Assembly: GCF_028598805.1 (NCBI RefSeq)
Contig: NZ_JAQRFI010000004.1
Coordinates: 103,366-167,365, forward strand
Length of the DNA stretch: 64,000 nucleotides
Direction: 5' to 3'
Source of the DNA: Xenorhabdus yunnanensis
GTDB lineage: Bacteria; Pseudomonadota; Gammaproteobacteria; Enterobacterales; Enterobacteriaceae
Shown here: positions 9,746 to 19,750 of the stretch, one piece after another
Position numbering within the stretch: the stretch's first letter is position 1
Layout: every line of letters begins with the position of its first letter
The notes under the pieces: generated by a model
Seen by the model: the letters and a program-made list of their open reading frames with translations, nothing else
Databases searched by the model: none
Told to the model about the DNA's origin: nothing
Made by a program: the position numbers and the translations under genes

Positions 9746-10755
9746 TAGTAAAATTGCTCCTGCATCAGTTTTTCTGCGATTTCAATCGCCATTAATGCGC
9801 CCCCAAAACGGATATTATCGGCAACCGACCAAAATTGCAGCATTTCTGGCATACCGTAATCATTGCGCAGACAACCTATGCTTAAAACATCACTACCTGA
9901 AGCATCAGTTACCTGAGTCGGATAATCACTCTCTTCTGAGACCCGAATTTCTTCAAGACGTTCAAATTCACCGCGAGCTTCTTCTATGCCAACCGGACGC
10001 AGTGTTTCTACACTCACCATCTGTCCAATGCCATAGAAAACGGAAGACTGGACACAGCTTACGGAAACCGGCAACCCTTCATCCTGCAATATTCTGCGAA
10101 CTTGATCGACAATACGACGTTCTTCACGCACCGTACCTTCTGCATCGGGCAATAAAGGCAGTAAGTTAAAAGCCAATTGTTTGTTGAAAAATCCTTCATC
10201 CGGCGGAATGCCATTTAATAAACGAGCACTCTGCCCTGCCAGTTCATCAATGGCTGCTTTGCCATGGACGGAAACTGGCAATATATTGGTCAAATGTAAA
10301 CGGGCAATTCCAGCCGCATCGATCAATGGCTTAATGGCAGTCAGAACCTGACTTGTTGAACTATCTGCCACAGCAATGATGTTACGGTTACGATATTCAG
10401 CCAATGCGTATGGGTTAACGCCAGGAACAACCAAAGGCACATCTGGCTCTGCCGCAAACAAGCCACTGCTATCGATCACCAGGCAACCAGATTCTGTTGC
10501 TTTTTCAATATGCTGTGCTGTTATTTCCATCGTCGCAGCAAAAAAAGCGAGTTGTACTTGTGACCAGTCAAATTCTGCCACATCACGAACAGTAATGTTT
10601 TTTCCGTTAAAACGCTGAATCTTTCCGATACTTTGTTCACTGGCAAGAAGATGCAGTTCACCAACCGGAAATTGACGTTCCTGTAATAACGCCAATATCG
10701 CTTCACCTACTGCGCCTGTTGCACCCAAAAGCGCAATATTCCAACCTTCTGACAT
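9745..10755 (-). CDS. usg: Usg, aspartate-semialdehyde dehydrogenase-like protein
   Basis: A 336-residue protein with the NAD(P)-binding start of aspartate-semialdehyde dehydrogenase ([16 protein letters not shown]) and the dimerisation domain ([27 protein letters not shown]). The position that holds the catalytic Cys in true dehydrogenases reads [15 protein letters not shown], without Cys. This is normal for the Usg paralogues, whose function is unknown. The start is the ATG at 10755 (MSEGWNIA); an in-frame GTG at 10770 overlaps the GGAG ribosome-binding site and is rejected. It lies between pdxB and truA as in E. coli. Confidence 0.93.
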   Translation of the reverse strand: MSEGWNIALLGATGAVGEAILALLQERQFPVGELHLLASEQSIGKIQRFNGKNITVRDVAEFDWSQVQLAFFAATMEITAQHIEKATESGCLVIDSSGLFAAEPDVPLVVPGVNPYALAEYRNRNIIAVADSSTSQVLTAIKPLIDAAGIARLHLTNILPVSVHGKAAIDELAGQSARLLNGIPPDEGFFNKQLAFNLLPLLPDAEGTVREERRIVDQVRRILQDEGLPVSVSCVQSSVFYGIGQMVSVETLRPVGIEEARGEFERLEEIRVSEESDYPTQVTDASGSDVLSIGCLRNDYGMPEMLQFWSVADNIRFGGALMAIEIAEKLMQEQFY

Positions 10756-10807
10756 GTTGGTTTTCTCCACATCTCTTATTTTGCTGACAGGCAGAGCTCT
10801 GCCTGTA

Positions 10808-11944
10808 TTAAATTACTTTTGCATTAAATCCAATTCTGGACAGTAATTGAGCGCTTTCTTCTGAATCACAATGCACAATCAAGGAAGACCATTCCCGACG
10901 TTCTGGATAGTGCTTGCGTAACTGATCAAAAGCGCCCTTCTGATCCGCAACCTGACGTAAAGGTGCATCATCACGGCGCACATCATACACTAAATGCATC
11001 AAACGCTTGAGGACGCTTTGTGTCACTTCTCCCTGCACCGTAACCTGACTAAAATCAGGTGTTGACAATAGATCAGTTAACTCCGTCTTGCGAGGTTGTC
11101 CCAAGAACTCACAATAAGCCTCAAAAACCTGAGTTGTACCACGAGCTTTACCTTCCAGGGTATAACCAGCAATATGAGGAGTACCAATATCAACTAAAGC
11201 CAACAGGGGTAAAGAAAGGTTAGGCTCTGGTTCCCAAACATCAAGCACTACACGTAATTTTTTCCCATTTTGCAATACGGAAAGTAATGCTTGATTATCA
11301 ACCACTTCACCGCGGCTGGCATTAATTAAAATTCGGTTGTCCGGTAATGCAGAAAGTAATTCTGCATCAGCCAAATGATAGGTCTGATATGGACCAGATT
11401 GATTAAGAGGTGTATGAAAAGTCAGAATATCCGCTTCTTTCACCAATTTTTCTAAAGGCCAAAACTCCCCTTCATCACCACAATCTGCGCGGGGAGGATC
11501 GCACAGTAAAGTCTTCACGCCCAAAGCGGCCAGTCGGACAGCCAAGCGCCCGCCGACATTGCCGACACCGACAATACCGACGGTTTTATCTTTGAGTTGA
11601 AACTGATCTTGCTCAGCCAATAGCATCAGCGCCGAAAAGACATATTCAACCACGGCAATTGCGTTACACCCGGGAGCGGCGGAAAAGCCAATCTCTGCCT
11701 GAGACAACCACTGCTGATCAACATGATCCATTCCCGCAGTGGCAGTTCCCACAAATTTCACCGAACTGCCTTGCAACAAGGATTCATTGACTTTAGTGAC
11801 AGATCGAACCATAAAGGCATCAGCATCTTCCAAAACTCCCTCGGGTACCGGACGACCGGGAATTGCCTGTACTTCGCCCAATTGCTGAAAGAGTTGTTCA
11901 GCATAAGGCATATTTTCATCAACCAGAATTTTCACTTTTCTCAT
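10808..11944 (-). CDS. pdxB: erythronate-4-phosphate dehydrogenase PdxB
   Basis: A 378-residue D-2-hydroxyacid dehydrogenase that oxidises 4-phosphoerythronate in the DXP-dependent pyridoxal phosphate pathway. The Rossmann motif [15 protein letters not shown], the substrate loop [11 protein letters not shown] and the catalytic Arg/Glu/His segments ([29 protein letters not shown]) are present. Either the ATG at 11944 (MRKVKILV) or a GTG three codons later, which aligns with the E. coli MKILV start and has GGATGAG in front, could be the true start. Confidence 0.95.
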   Translation of the reverse strand: MRKVKILVDENMPYAEQLFQQLGEVQAIPGRPVPEGVLEDADAFMVRSVTKVNESLLQGSSVKFVGTATAGMDHVDQQWLSQAEIGFSAAPGCNAIAVVEYVFSALMLLAEQDQFQLKDKTVGIVGVGNVGGRLAVRLAALGVKTLLCDPPRADCGDEGEFWPLEKLVKEADILTFHTPLNQSGPYQTYHLADAELLSALPDNRILINASRGEVVDNQALLSVLQNGKKLRVVLDVWEPEPNLSLPLLALVDIGTPHIAGYTLEGKARGTTQVFEAYCEFLGQPRKTELTDLLSTPDFSQVTVQGEVTQSVLKRLMHLVYDVRRDDAPLRQVADQKGAFDQLRKHYPERREWSSLIVHCDSEESAQLLSRIGFNAKVI

Positions 11945-12112
11945 CCAACGGCTTAAATGGGCGTAATTTGCTATTCTGCCACTTTATCCGCATAAAACCT
12001 ATATACCTTCATCTTTCAAATTGCCTCTTTGTTGGCTAATTATCAATGTATATAATAAATTGGCCACTGCTAAAATAAATGAACGATACACTTACATAAA
12101 TAATCTAGCTCA

Positions 12113-13015
12113 ATGAAGAATTTATTGTTCCCCCTCGTCGCTGTACTGATCTGGTCAATCAATGCAGTTGTCAGTAAAGCGGCAGCTACCCTTATTGAAC
12201 CTGCGGCAATTGCATTCTATCGATGGTTCATTGCCTTTCTGGTTTTGACGCCTTTTATCTTATTATCGGTTCTGAAGCAGCGGAAAATTGTTGCTCAATA
12301 TTGGTGGAAATTATTGGTTCTGGGATCTCTGGGCATGGTGCTTAATCAAAGCCTGGCGTATTACGCAGCCCATACTGTCAGTGCAACAATCATAGGAATT
12401 TTCACTTCATTAATACCATTATTAACCGTTATTATCAGCATCTTTGCCTTGCGGGTTGCCTCTACTGTTGGGATCACTCTTGGTACGGCTCTGTCTGTAT
12501 TCGGCCTTATGTGGCTGGTCAGCAAAGGCGATCCCTCTTCCTTATTGCAACATGGCATGGGCATCGGAGAAGTGATGATGTTTATCGCAGCAGCTTCTTA
12601 CGCCTTGTATGGGGTTTTAACAAAACGCTGGGCAATTCCATTACCTAACTGGCAATCACTTTATGTACAAATTGGGTTTGGCGTTTTATTGCTTCTGCCC
12701 AATTTCATAATGACCGACAATATTCAGTTAACGACTGATAATATTTCCCTCGTTCTATTTGCCGGCATTCCCGCTTCAATTATTGCCCCCTATTTATGGA
12801 TACAGGGTGTCGTTCGCATTGGCGCAAACATGACTTCTATTTTTATGAATCTGGCTCCCGTATTTACTGCCATCATTGCTATCTTGGTTCTCCATGAAGA
12901 AATGCACAGTTATCACTTGATCGGAGGCAGCATTGTTCTGGCTGGTGTGATACTCGCACAACAGTTACGCATCCCGCTTACTCGCGGGAAGTCTGAATAC
13001 AATTCTCACCAGTAA
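12113..13015 (+). CDS. EamA/DMT-superfamily transporter
   Basis: A 300-residue inner-membrane protein with ten predicted helices in two EamA repeats (about 1-135 and 150-290). It starts with the typical LLFPLVAVLIWSINAVVSKAA helix and its loop AAIAFYRWFIAFLVL. Members export amino acids or metabolites, or take up metabolites; the substrate is not evident. Its last 51 bp overlap the end of the convergent tctE gene. It occupies the place where E. coli has flk/yfcJ. Confidence 0.82.
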   Translation: MKNLLFPLVAVLIWSINAVVSKAAATLIEPAAIAFYRWFIAFLVLTPFILLSVLKQRKIVAQYWWKLLVLGSLGMVLNQSLAYYAAHTVSATIIGIFTSLIPLLTVIISIFALRVASTVGITLGTALSVFGLMWLVSKGDPSSLLQHGMGIGEVMMFIAAASYALYGVLTKRWAIPLPNWQSLYVQIGFGVLLLLPNFIMTDNIQLTTDNISLVLFAGIPASIIAPYLWIQGVVRIGANMTSIFMNLAPVFTAIIAILVLHEEMHSYHLIGGSIVLAGVILAQQLRIPLTRGKSEYNSHQ

Positions 13016-14410
13016 CCCACCTAATACTTCACTGGGTAAAAGCTGGAGGATGGCATCGTGATAGAGGCTGATTTCTTTAACAATGGTCAGCCCTAATCCT
13101 GCCCCCTCCAGCCCTGCCGCATTATCCAAACGGTTAAACGCCATGAACGATTGATGGATATCTTCTTGAGCGATACCCGGCCCTGAATCATCGATCTCAA
13201 GGCAACTGTAATTTTTATCCGACATGATGTTAACCCTTCCCGTCACCATTCCCATTTGAGGGGTATATTTGATGGCATTGTCCAGTAAATTGGCACACAT
13301 TTCAGTCAACAACAGAGGATCACCTTTGATCCACAAGGCATCTTCACCTTCATAGCCTAAGTCAATATGTTTACTTTCTGCTTGCTGTAAACGGGAAAAG
13401 CAGGCTTGTTGCAATAGCTCCACGATATTGACTGGCTGATAGTTTTGTATTGCTTCTTTTTCATGCACTTTAAGCTGTGAAAGTTGTAATAAGCGATCAG
13501 TCAATAAGATCATGTTATCCAAGCTCTTATCAATCGCCATCAGTATGTTATCCCTCTGCTCTTGATTATAATCACCACGTGCTACAGCAACCTGCGTTTT
13601 CAATACAGCTAAAGGGGTTCTCAATTGATGAGAAGCGTCCGCGCTGAACCGATCTTGGCGTCCAACCATTAATTTCAACCTTTCGATATATCGGTTAATT
13701 GATTGAAGCAATGGGGAAAGTTCAGACCACGGTAAAATATTTGGCAATGGTGTTAGATCATTAGCAGAACGGCGGGCCATAATGCCTGAAAGTTTTCGCA
13801 ACGGTTTAAGCAATAGCTTGAGCAGGATATAAGCAAGGAGCAATGTCAGTAATACGACAGCTCCCTGATTAACCAACGAAGAGAGCAGTAATTGGCGAGC
13901 CATATATTGGCGGGAAATTACCGTTTCAGCCACCAATATCAATGTCATCCCCATGATGCCATCCTCATTGATAGGCTGATACAGCCCAACTACACGTATC
14001 GGATGTCCCTGATACTCTGCATCATAAAAATAAGCCAATGCCGTATACAAAGGTGAACGCTGGATATTCTGCGGTATTCGAGGAAGATCATCATAACCAG
14101 AAATCGTCTTTCCTTCCGGTGAGATAACTTGGTAGTACAAGCGCTCATTCGTATTTCGCTCGAAGTTGTCCAAAACAACATAAGGTACATCGACGATCAA
14201 GTTCTGATTCTGGACAGTCAGACGTTCAGCGACTGTTCTTGCTGATGCAAGCAGCGTTCTATCATAAGCCAACATTGCCGCATTGCTCACACTGATATAC
14301 TGGCTATAAACAGAAGCACAGCCCAGTAACAGTAGTGGTACACCAAAAAACAGCAACAATTGGTGGAATAATGATCTCGGTATTTTCAGGTATTTCGTAT
14401 TTTCAAACAT
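12965..14410 (-). CDS. tctE: sensor histidine kinase TctE
   Basis: A 481-residue two-component sensor kinase. It has an N-terminal TM helix (about residues 15-35), a periplasmic sensor region of about 140 residues, a second TM helix (AVVLLTLLLAYILLKLLL), a HAMP-like linker, the H-box FSADASHQLRTPLAVLK around residue 260, and the ATPase N, G1 and G2 boxes (LLDNAIKYTPQ, EIDDSGPGIA, GAGLGLTIV). It lies 38 bp downstream of tctD and opposite the tctCBA citrate/tricarboxylate transporter, so it most likely senses tricarboxylates. A 17-bp triplicate repeat covers its start codon. The 3' end overlaps the convergent transporter gene. Confidence 0.9.
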   Translation of the reverse strand: MFENTKYLKIPRSLFHQLLLFFGVPLLLLGCASVYSQYISVSNAAMLAYDRTLLASARTVAERLTVQNQNLIVDVPYVVLDNFERNTNERLYYQVISPEGKTISGYDDLPRIPQNIQRSPLYTALAYFYDAEYQGHPIRVVGLYQPINEDGIMGMTLILVAETVISRQYMARQLLLSSLVNQGAVVLLTLLLAYILLKLLLKPLRKLSGIMARRSANDLTPLPNILPWSELSPLLQSINRYIERLKLMVGRQDRFSADASHQLRTPLAVLKTQVAVARGDYNQEQRDNILMAIDKSLDNMILLTDRLLQLSQLKVHEKEAIQNYQPVNIVELLQQACFSRLQQAESKHIDLGYEGEDALWIKGDPLLLTEMCANLLDNAIKYTPQMGMVTGRVNIMSDKNYSCLEIDDSGPGIAQEDIHQSFMAFNRLDNAAGLEGAGLGLTIVKEISLYHDAILQLLPSEVLGGLLVRIVFRLPASKRDA

Positions 14411-14443
14411 TTAGTATTTTCAAATAATTCTTACTTTCAAACA
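14393..14443. repeat. 17-bp tandem repeat, 3 copies, spanning the tctE start
   Basis: Units lie at 14393-14409, 14410-14426 and 14427-14443 (plus-strand form TTTCGTATTTTCAAACA and variants). The first unit contains the first codons of tctE, so the repeat makes up the leader and the start region between tctD and tctE. Confidence 0.9.
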
Positions 14444-14448
14444 GTTAA

Positions 14449-15113
14449 TTACGTCAACCGCTCCAGTCGATACCCCAACCCACGCAATGTTTTGATCCCG
14501 ACATCACTATTAAGTAATTTTTCCGCAATCGATGAACATACAGCTCTATGCTTTGTGGATTCGCTTCATCCGATAGAGAAAATACCTGCTCAAACAGTTG
14601 TTGCTTAGAGACCTGACGCCCCCGACGATGAAATAATGCTGTTAAAACAGATAATTCTCTGGGCGTCAGAACCAACGGTACATTATTCAATATGAAATAA
14701 CCTTCGCCTTCATAAGCCAATGAACCGAATTTCTGTGTTTCTTGTGGTATAGCTGTACCACGACGCAATAATGCGCGAATACGGGCTTCCAGCTCCTGAA
14801 AATCAAAAGGCTTGGTCAGGTAATCATCAGCACCAGAATTCAACCCCCTCACACGATCCGCAACGTCTGTTTTGGCGGTCAATAACAATACGGGTAAGTT
14901 TTGATCACGTTTACGCAAGCGGGCTAACAGAGACAACCCATCCAATCTGGGTAAAGCAACATCCAGAATCAATAAAGCATAATTTTCAGTCTGCAAAAGC
15001 TGATCTGCCACAATACCATCTTCAGCCAGATCAACCACAAACCCAGAATTATTCAATGCCTTCTGTAACCAATGTGATAATTCTGGATGATCTTCAACCA
15101 ATAAGAGACGCAT
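14449..15113 (-). CDS. tctD: response regulator TctD, apparent frameshift near the C-terminus
   Basis: An OmpR/PhoB-family response regulator. The receiver domain has the phospho-acceptor D51 (LLILDVALPRLDG) and the conserved Lys in DDYLTKPF; the winged-helix domain covers about residues 125-215. After YVHRLRK the frame as read continues into an unrelated tail ending at 14454 (219 residues). One inserted base in the A5 run at 14519-14523 (plus-strand T5) would give LLNSDVGIKTLRGLGYRLERLT, the normal wing of the family, ending at 14449. So the gene carries a one-base deletion, or the sequence has an error, or slippage restores the frame. It should activate tctCBA. Confidence 0.85.
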
Positions 15114-15123
15114 GAATAATACC

Positions 15124-15151
15124 TATTGTTGAAATAATATTGTTGAAATAA
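15124..15151. repeat. 14-bp tandem duplication in the tctD leader
   Basis: TATTGTTGAAATAA occurs twice, back to back (15124-15137 and 15138-15151). It lies just upstream of the tctD start, in the divergent promoter region between tctD and tctC. It could be a direct-repeat binding site or one more of the short duplications seen at gene edges here. Confidence 0.85.
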
Positions 15152-15409
15152 ACCAGAGGAATAAAGCGGAGATATTGCACAATTGCAATGTTAAGATTCA
15201 GCAATTGTTTACGGGTTAACAAAAAACAAAATTGAAAATAATTTATTAACACAATCATGTGAAGCTCAGCGCAAATTAAGCGATTAAAGTCACATCCAGA
15301 TAATTTTTATTGTTAATGAAAGGTAATTGAAAGGTTTCACTTCTATAAATAGACATGCGCCAGAAATTTGTCATTCATATCCTTTACTGGCGCTATGTGA
15401 GGAATCAAC

Positions 15410-16384
15410 ATGAAAACTTTCAAAACATTATTAACCGCTGCAAGCCTGCTTATTTGTACCTGCGCTTTTGCAACTTCAGCCCCTAATAGAACTGAATGTA
15501 TTGCTCCTGCCAAACCCGGTGGTGGTTTCGATTTAACCTGTAAACTCGTCCAGATTTCACTATTGGAAACCAAAACCATAGACTCTCCCATGCGGGTGAC
15601 ATTTATGCCCGGAGGTGTCGGTGCAGTTGCTTACAATGCCATCATTGCCCAACGACCTGCTGAACCCGGTACTATCGTCGCCTTTTCCGGAGGTTCTTTA
15701 TTGAATCTTGCGCAAGGAAAATTTGGTCGCTACAACGTAAATGATGTGCGCTGGCTGGCTAGTGTCGGTACGGACTACGGCATGATTGCTGTGCGCCATG
15801 ACTCCCCTTACAAAACCCTGACAGATTTGATGGATGCTTTTAAAAAAGCGCCCGATAGCATTGTGTTTGGTGCAGGTGCTTCCATCGGCAGTCAAGACTG
15901 GATGAAAACAGCATTACTGGCAAAAGAGGTTGGTATTGATCCCCGCAAAATGCGCTATGTCGCGTTCGAAGGTGGCGGCGAACCTATCACTGCTCTGTTG
16001 GGTAATCATATTCAAGTCGTATCCGGTGATTTGAGTGAAACTTTGCCTTATATCAATGGCGATAAAATCCGCATACTCGCTGTTTATGCAGATCACCGCC
16101 TAGGCGGTGATCTGGCAAATATTCCAACAGCAAAAGAACAGGGCTATAACCTCGTCTGGCCAGTCATTCGTGGTTTTTATATGGGGCCAAAAGTTTCTGA
16201 TGAACAATATCAATGGTGGGTGGATACTTTTAAAAAACTCCAACAATCTGATGAATTCAAAAAACAACGTGAACTACGCGGATTATTTGAATTCAACATG
16301 ACTGGCAAAGAGTTAGATGACTATGTAAAAAAACAAGCTATTCAATACCATGAGATAGCCAAATCCTTTGGTTTAGCAAAATAA
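15410..16384 (+). CDS. tctC: tricarboxylate-binding protein TctC
   Basis: A 324-residue periplasmic solute-binding protein of the Bug/TctC family. A signal peptide ends near residue 22-23 (LLICTCAFATSA). The family ligand loop APAKPGGGFDLTCKL and the second loop FSGGSLLNLAQG are clear. It delivers citrate or another tricarboxylate to TctAB. GAGGA precedes the ATG, and it is the first gene of tctCBA, 12 bp from tctB. Confidence 0.93.
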   Translation: MKTFKTLLTAASLLICTCAFATSAPNRTECIAPAKPGGGFDLTCKLVQISLLETKTIDSPMRVTFMPGGVGAVAYNAIIAQRPAEPGTIVAFSGGSLLNLAQGKFGRYNVNDVRWLASVGTDYGMIAVRHDSPYKTLTDLMDAFKKAPDSIVFGAGASIGSQDWMKTALLAKEVGIDPRKMRYVAFEGGGEPITALLGNHIQVVSGDLSETLPYINGDKIRILAVYADHRLGGDLANIPTAKEQGYNLVWPVIRGFYMGPKVSDEQYQWWVDTFKKLQQSDEFKKQRELRGLFEFNMTGKELDDYVKKQAIQYHEIAKSFGLAK

Positions 16385-16396
16385 CAGGGAGGCATC

Positions 16397-16828
16397 ATGA
16401 GCGATCGTATCTTTGCTACTGTATGGCTAGTGCTATGTGGGATAGGGCTGGTCATTGGATGGGGAATCCATAGCGAATACAGCTATGAGCCTCTGGGTCC
16501 CCGCCCATTTCCAATCACTATTATTTCATTAATGGTGCTGTGTGCTTCACTGTTGCTATTGAAAAAACCTGATGCCGTCCACTGGCCGACACCACAAGTA
16601 TTACGTCGCTTACTTTTGTTGATTGCTTCTCTAGCCATTTATGCATGGTCATTTGAGTGGCTGGGTTTTCCATTAGCAACCACATTATTGACTATCTGTG
16701 TGGCATTACTTTTTAACGCCACACTCCTTGCAGCGATTATTTCTGGTGTATTTCTCGGTAGTTCACTCTTTTTTGCTTTTGATCGTCTGTTAGATGTCAC
16801 TTTGCCAATTGGCAGTTGGCTCAGTTAA
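16397..16828 (+). CDS. tctB: tripartite tricarboxylate transporter small membrane subunit TctB
   Basis: A 143-residue inner-membrane protein with four predicted helices, the small subunit of the tripartite tricarboxylate transporter. The YEPLGPRPFPIT segment after helix 1 is typical of TctB. It lies between tctC (12 bp) and tctA (10 bp); AGGGAGG precedes the ATG. Confidence 0.9.
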   Translation: MSDRIFATVWLVLCGIGLVIGWGIHSEYSYEPLGPRPFPITIISLMVLCASLLLLKKPDAVHWPTPQVLRRLLLLIASLAIYAWSFEWLGFPLATTLLTICVALLFNATLLAAIISGVFLGSSLFFAFDRLLDVTLPIGSWLS

Positions 16829-16838
16829 GGAGATAACG

Positions 16839-18359
16839 ATGGATACTTGGGTATATCTGAGCCAAGGTTTTGAAGTCGCATTAGTACCCAAAAACTTGCT
16901 CATTGCACTAATTGGTTGTTTTATTGGTACTGTTGTTGGATTATTGCCCGGCCTTGGCCCCATAAATGGGGTAGCAATCTTGCTACCACTGGCTTTTGCA
17001 CTGAAATTGCCTGCCGAATCTGCCTTAATTCTACTGGCAACCGTTTACATTGGTTGCGAATATGGCGGCCGTATATCTTCGATCTTACTGAATGTACCGG
17101 GAGATGCGGCAGCGATCATGACAACCCTTGATGGTTATCCAATGGCAAAACAGGGGCGGGCAGGCGTAGCTCTCTCTATTTCGGCCGTTAGTTCATTTTG
17201 TGGTTCACTTTTAGCCATCACTGGAATTATTTTGTTTGCTCCCCTTCTTGCAGAATGGTCTTTGGCATTTGGACCCGCTGAGTATTTTGCATTGATGGTT
17301 TTTGCTATTGCTTGCCTCGGCAGCATGATGAGTCAAAATCCCATAAAATCACTATTCGCAGCCTTAATTGGTCTGGGCTTGGCAACTGTCGGTGTAGACT
17401 CCAATACCGGTGTTTATCGTTTCACCTTCAATAACGTACACCTCTCCGATGGTATTCAATTTATCGTTGTTGTTATCGGGCTGTTTTCAGTCAGTGAAAT
17501 ATTATTGATGCTGGAAAGTACTTCAGCAGGTCAAAAAATAATAAAGAAAACAGGGCGCTTACTATTCAATAGAAAAGAAGCGGCAACTTGCGTGGGGCCA
17601 ACTTTACGTTCTTCAGTCATTGGGTTTTTCGTGGGAATACTACCCGGCGCAGGAGCTACAATCGCCAGTGCAATCACATACATGACAGAAAAACGACTCA
17701 GTGGTAACAGTGATTCATTTGGCAAAGGCGATATCCGTGGTGTAGCTGCACCAGAAGCCGCTAATAACGCATCAGCTTGTGGTTCATTCATTCCCATGCT
17801 GACTCTCGGTGTACCCGGCTCAGGTACAACAGCTGTGATGATAGGGGCTTTGACACTTTATAATATTACTCCCGGCCCTACCATGTTCACAGAACAACCT
17901 GATATCGTTTGGGGGCTTGTTGCAGCTTTGTTGATTGCCAATGTGTTATTACTGATTATGAATATCCCGATGATTGGGCTATTTACCCGTATGTTGAGTA
18001 TTCCAACGTGGTTTCTGGTTCCTTCAATAGCCATTATTTCTGCAGTCGGAGTATATGCCGTCCACAGTACCACGTTTGATCTTATGTTAATGGTCGGGTT
18101 AGGTGTTTTCGGTTACATACTCCGAAAAATGAATTTCCCAATGTCACCACTGATTTTGGGTTTCGTCTTAGGAGAGATGCTGGAACAAAACCTACGACGG
18201 GCATTATCAATCAGCAATGGAAATTTTGAGATCTTGTGGAGTAGTACGATTGCTCAAGTTTTGCTGGTTCTGGCAATAATGGTGATTGTTGTCCCGCCCG
18301 TTTTACGCATCATTAATAAACGCCGCAATCAACAACGTAGTAAAGTCATCGTGCCCTAA
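16839..18359 (+). CDS. tctA: tripartite tricarboxylate transporter large membrane subunit TctA
   Basis: A 506-residue permease with about twelve helices. The family motif GLLPGLGPINGVAILLPL (near residue 30) and its repeat GILPGAGATIASAITYMTEK (near residue 260), plus AAPEAANNASACGSFIPMLTLG, identify TctA. The start at 16839 is preceded by AAGGAG; an in-frame ATG at 16794 lies inside tctB and is rejected. It imports citrate/tricarboxylates with a sodium or proton gradient together with TctB and TctC. Confidence 0.94.
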   Translation: MDTWVYLSQGFEVALVPKNLLIALIGCFIGTVVGLLPGLGPINGVAILLPLAFALKLPAESALILLATVYIGCEYGGRISSILLNVPGDAAAIMTTLDGYPMAKQGRAGVALSISAVSSFCGSLLAITGIILFAPLLAEWSLAFGPAEYFALMVFAIACLGSMMSQNPIKSLFAALIGLGLATVGVDSNTGVYRFTFNNVHLSDGIQFIVVVIGLFSVSEILLMLESTSAGQKIIKKTGRLLFNRKEAATCVGPTLRSSVIGFFVGILPGAGATIASAITYMTEKRLSGNSDSFGKGDIRGVAAPEAANNASACGSFIPMLTLGVPGSGTTAVMIGALTLYNITPGPTMFTEQPDIVWGLVAALLIANVLLLIMNIPMIGLFTRMLSIPTWFLVPSIAIISAVGVYAVHSTTFDLMLMVGLGVFGYILRKMNFPMSPLILGFVLGEMLEQNLRRALSISNGNFEILWSSTIAQVLLVLAIMVIVVPPVLRIINKRRNQQRSKVIVP

Positions 18360-18372
18360 TTAAATAAAGTAA

Positions 18373-18397
18373 CCAATCCACCCAATCAATGGATTGG
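18373..18397. terminator. inverted repeat after tctA
   Basis: The stems CCAATCCA and TGGATTGG (8 bp, 9-nt loop) lie 14 bp after the tctA stop and between convergent tctA and fabB. No clear T-run follows, so it is either a weak terminator or a processing hairpin. Confidence 0.45.
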
Positions 18398-18425
18398 CTA
18401 TCTATCATTCATTACGGTTGATAAA

Positions 18426-18458
18426 TTTTTCAGTACTTTTTTCAGTATTTTTTCAGTA
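18426..18458. repeat. 11-bp tandem repeat, 3 copies, 3' of fabB
   Basis: Three near-identical units of T5-6 CAGTA(C) run from 18426 to 18458 and end 8 bp before the fabB stop codon on the minus strand. Confidence 0.8.
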
Positions 18459-18466
18459 CGTAAAAA

Positions 18467-19681
18467 TTAGTTTGAATACTTGCGCATCACCAGGGATGCA
18501 TTTGTACCACCGAACCCGAAGCTATTGGACATTACTGTTTTTAGCTCGCGTTCGGTTGGTTCAGTAATAATATTCATGCCCTGTGCTTTTTCATCTAGGT
18601 TTTCAATATTGATGCTTGGTGCAATAATTCCATGCTCCAACATCAATAAGCTGTAAATCGTTTCATGAGCACCAGCTGCACCCAATGAATGCCCTGTCAT
18701 CGCTTTAGTAGCGGAAATAGCAGGTGTATTGTCGCCAAAAACCTCTCTGATGGCTTCCAGCTCTTTCAAATCACCAATTGGCGTCGAAGTTCCGTGGGTA
18801 TTGATGTAATCGACTCCACCTTCAACACCGTCTAATGCCATCTTCATACAACGCACAGCACCTTCTCCAGAAGGAGCGACCATATCCGCGCCATCTGAAT
18901 TTGCTCCATAACCGATAATCTCAGCGTAAATATGCGCACCACGGGCCAACGCGTGCTCTAATTCTTCAACAACAACAATACCGCCACCACCAGCAATCAC
19001 GAAACCGTCGCGGCTCTGATCATAAGTGCGGGAAGCTTGTTCTGGTGTTTCATTATATTTAGTAGAAAGTGCTCCCATTGCATCAAATTCACAAGCCATT
19101 TCCCAACTTAATTCTTCACCACCTCCAGCAAAAATAACATCTTGCTTACCGAGTTGAATTAATTCAACGGCATGACCGATACAGTGTGCAGAAGTTGAAC
19201 AGGCAGAACTGATGGAGTAGTTGACGCCCTTGATTTTAAATGGTGTAGCTAAACAAGCTGATACGCCAGAAGCCATTGCACGCGTGACCATATAAGGCCC
19301 AACCCCACGCAAACCACGGGCACGCATACCATCTGAACCAGCAACTTGGTTATAGGGAGAGCCGCCTCCTGAACCAACGACTAAGCCAGTACGAAAGTCA
19401 GAAACTTGTTCATCGGATAGGCCTGAATCTTTAATTGCCTCATCCATTGCCAGATAAGCATAAACAGATGCGTCACTCATAAAACGTAGGGTTTTGCGGT
19501 CAATCAAACCAGAAGTATCCAGCTTTACATTGCCCCAAACATGGCTGCGCATTCCTATTTCTTTAAATTCTTCTGAGAAAGTTATTCCGGAACGGCCCTC
19601 TTTCAGAGATTCCAGCACCTCTTTCTGGTTATTACCAATACTGGAGACAATACCCAGACCAGTGATTACTGCACGTTTCAT
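18467..19681 (-). CDS. fabB: 3-oxoacyl-ACP synthase I FabB
   Basis: A 404-residue condensing enzyme (KAS I) that elongates acyl-ACP and is essential for unsaturated fatty acid synthesis. The Cys-His-His triad is visible: Cys161 in [10 protein letters not shown], His in [11 protein letters not shown] (about 296) and His in [12 protein letters not shown] (about 331). The gamma-thiolase start [16 protein letters not shown] fits. It is divergent from mnmC as in E. coli. FabR and FadR operator matches lie upstream, consistent with repression by FabR and activation by FadR. Confidence 0.97.
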   Translation of the reverse strand: MKRAVITGLGIVSSIGNNQKEVLESLKEGRSGITFSEEFKEIGMRSHVWGNVKLDTSGLIDRKTLRFMSDASVYAYLAMDEAIKDSGLSDEQVSDFRTGLVVGSGGGSPYNQVAGSDGMRARGLRGVGPYMVTRAMASGVSACLATPFKIKGVNYSISSACSTSAHCIGHAVELIQLGKQDVIFAGGGEELSWEMACEFDAMGALSTKYNETPEQASRTYDQSRDGFVIAGGGGIVVVEELEHALARGAHIYAEIIGYGANSDGADMVAPSGEGAVRCMKMALDGVEGGVDYINTHGTSTPIGDLKELEAIREVFGDNTPAISATKAMTGHSLGAAGAHETIYSLLMLEHGIIAPSINIENLDEKAQGMNIITEPTERELKTVMSNSFGFGGTNASLVMRKYSN

Positions 19682-19731
19682 TACTTACCTCATCAATATG
19701 TTTACCTGCGGGATTTCTTCACTCGCACTTT

Positions 19732-19749
19732 AGCGTACACTTGTACGCC
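19732..19749 (-). promoter_or_regulatory. FabR operator of fabB
   Basis: AGCGTACACTTGTACGCC matches the FabR palindrome (AGCGTAC...GTACGCT) found upstream of fabA and fabB in enterobacteria. It is about 51 bp upstream of the fabB ATG. FabR would repress fabB when unsaturated acyl thioesters are abundant. Confidence 0.85.
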
Positions 19750-19750
19750 G

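Noticed and set aside
9745..10755. usg as a decayed asd gene
   Set aside because: The catalytic Cys is missing, but it is missing in Usg orthologues generally, and the frame is intact and conserved in place.
14500..14540. Programmed -1 frameshift in tctD
   Set aside because: The A5 run does not make a classical X XXY YYZ slippery heptamer in the right frame, and response regulators are not known to use one. A deletion or sequencing error is simpler.
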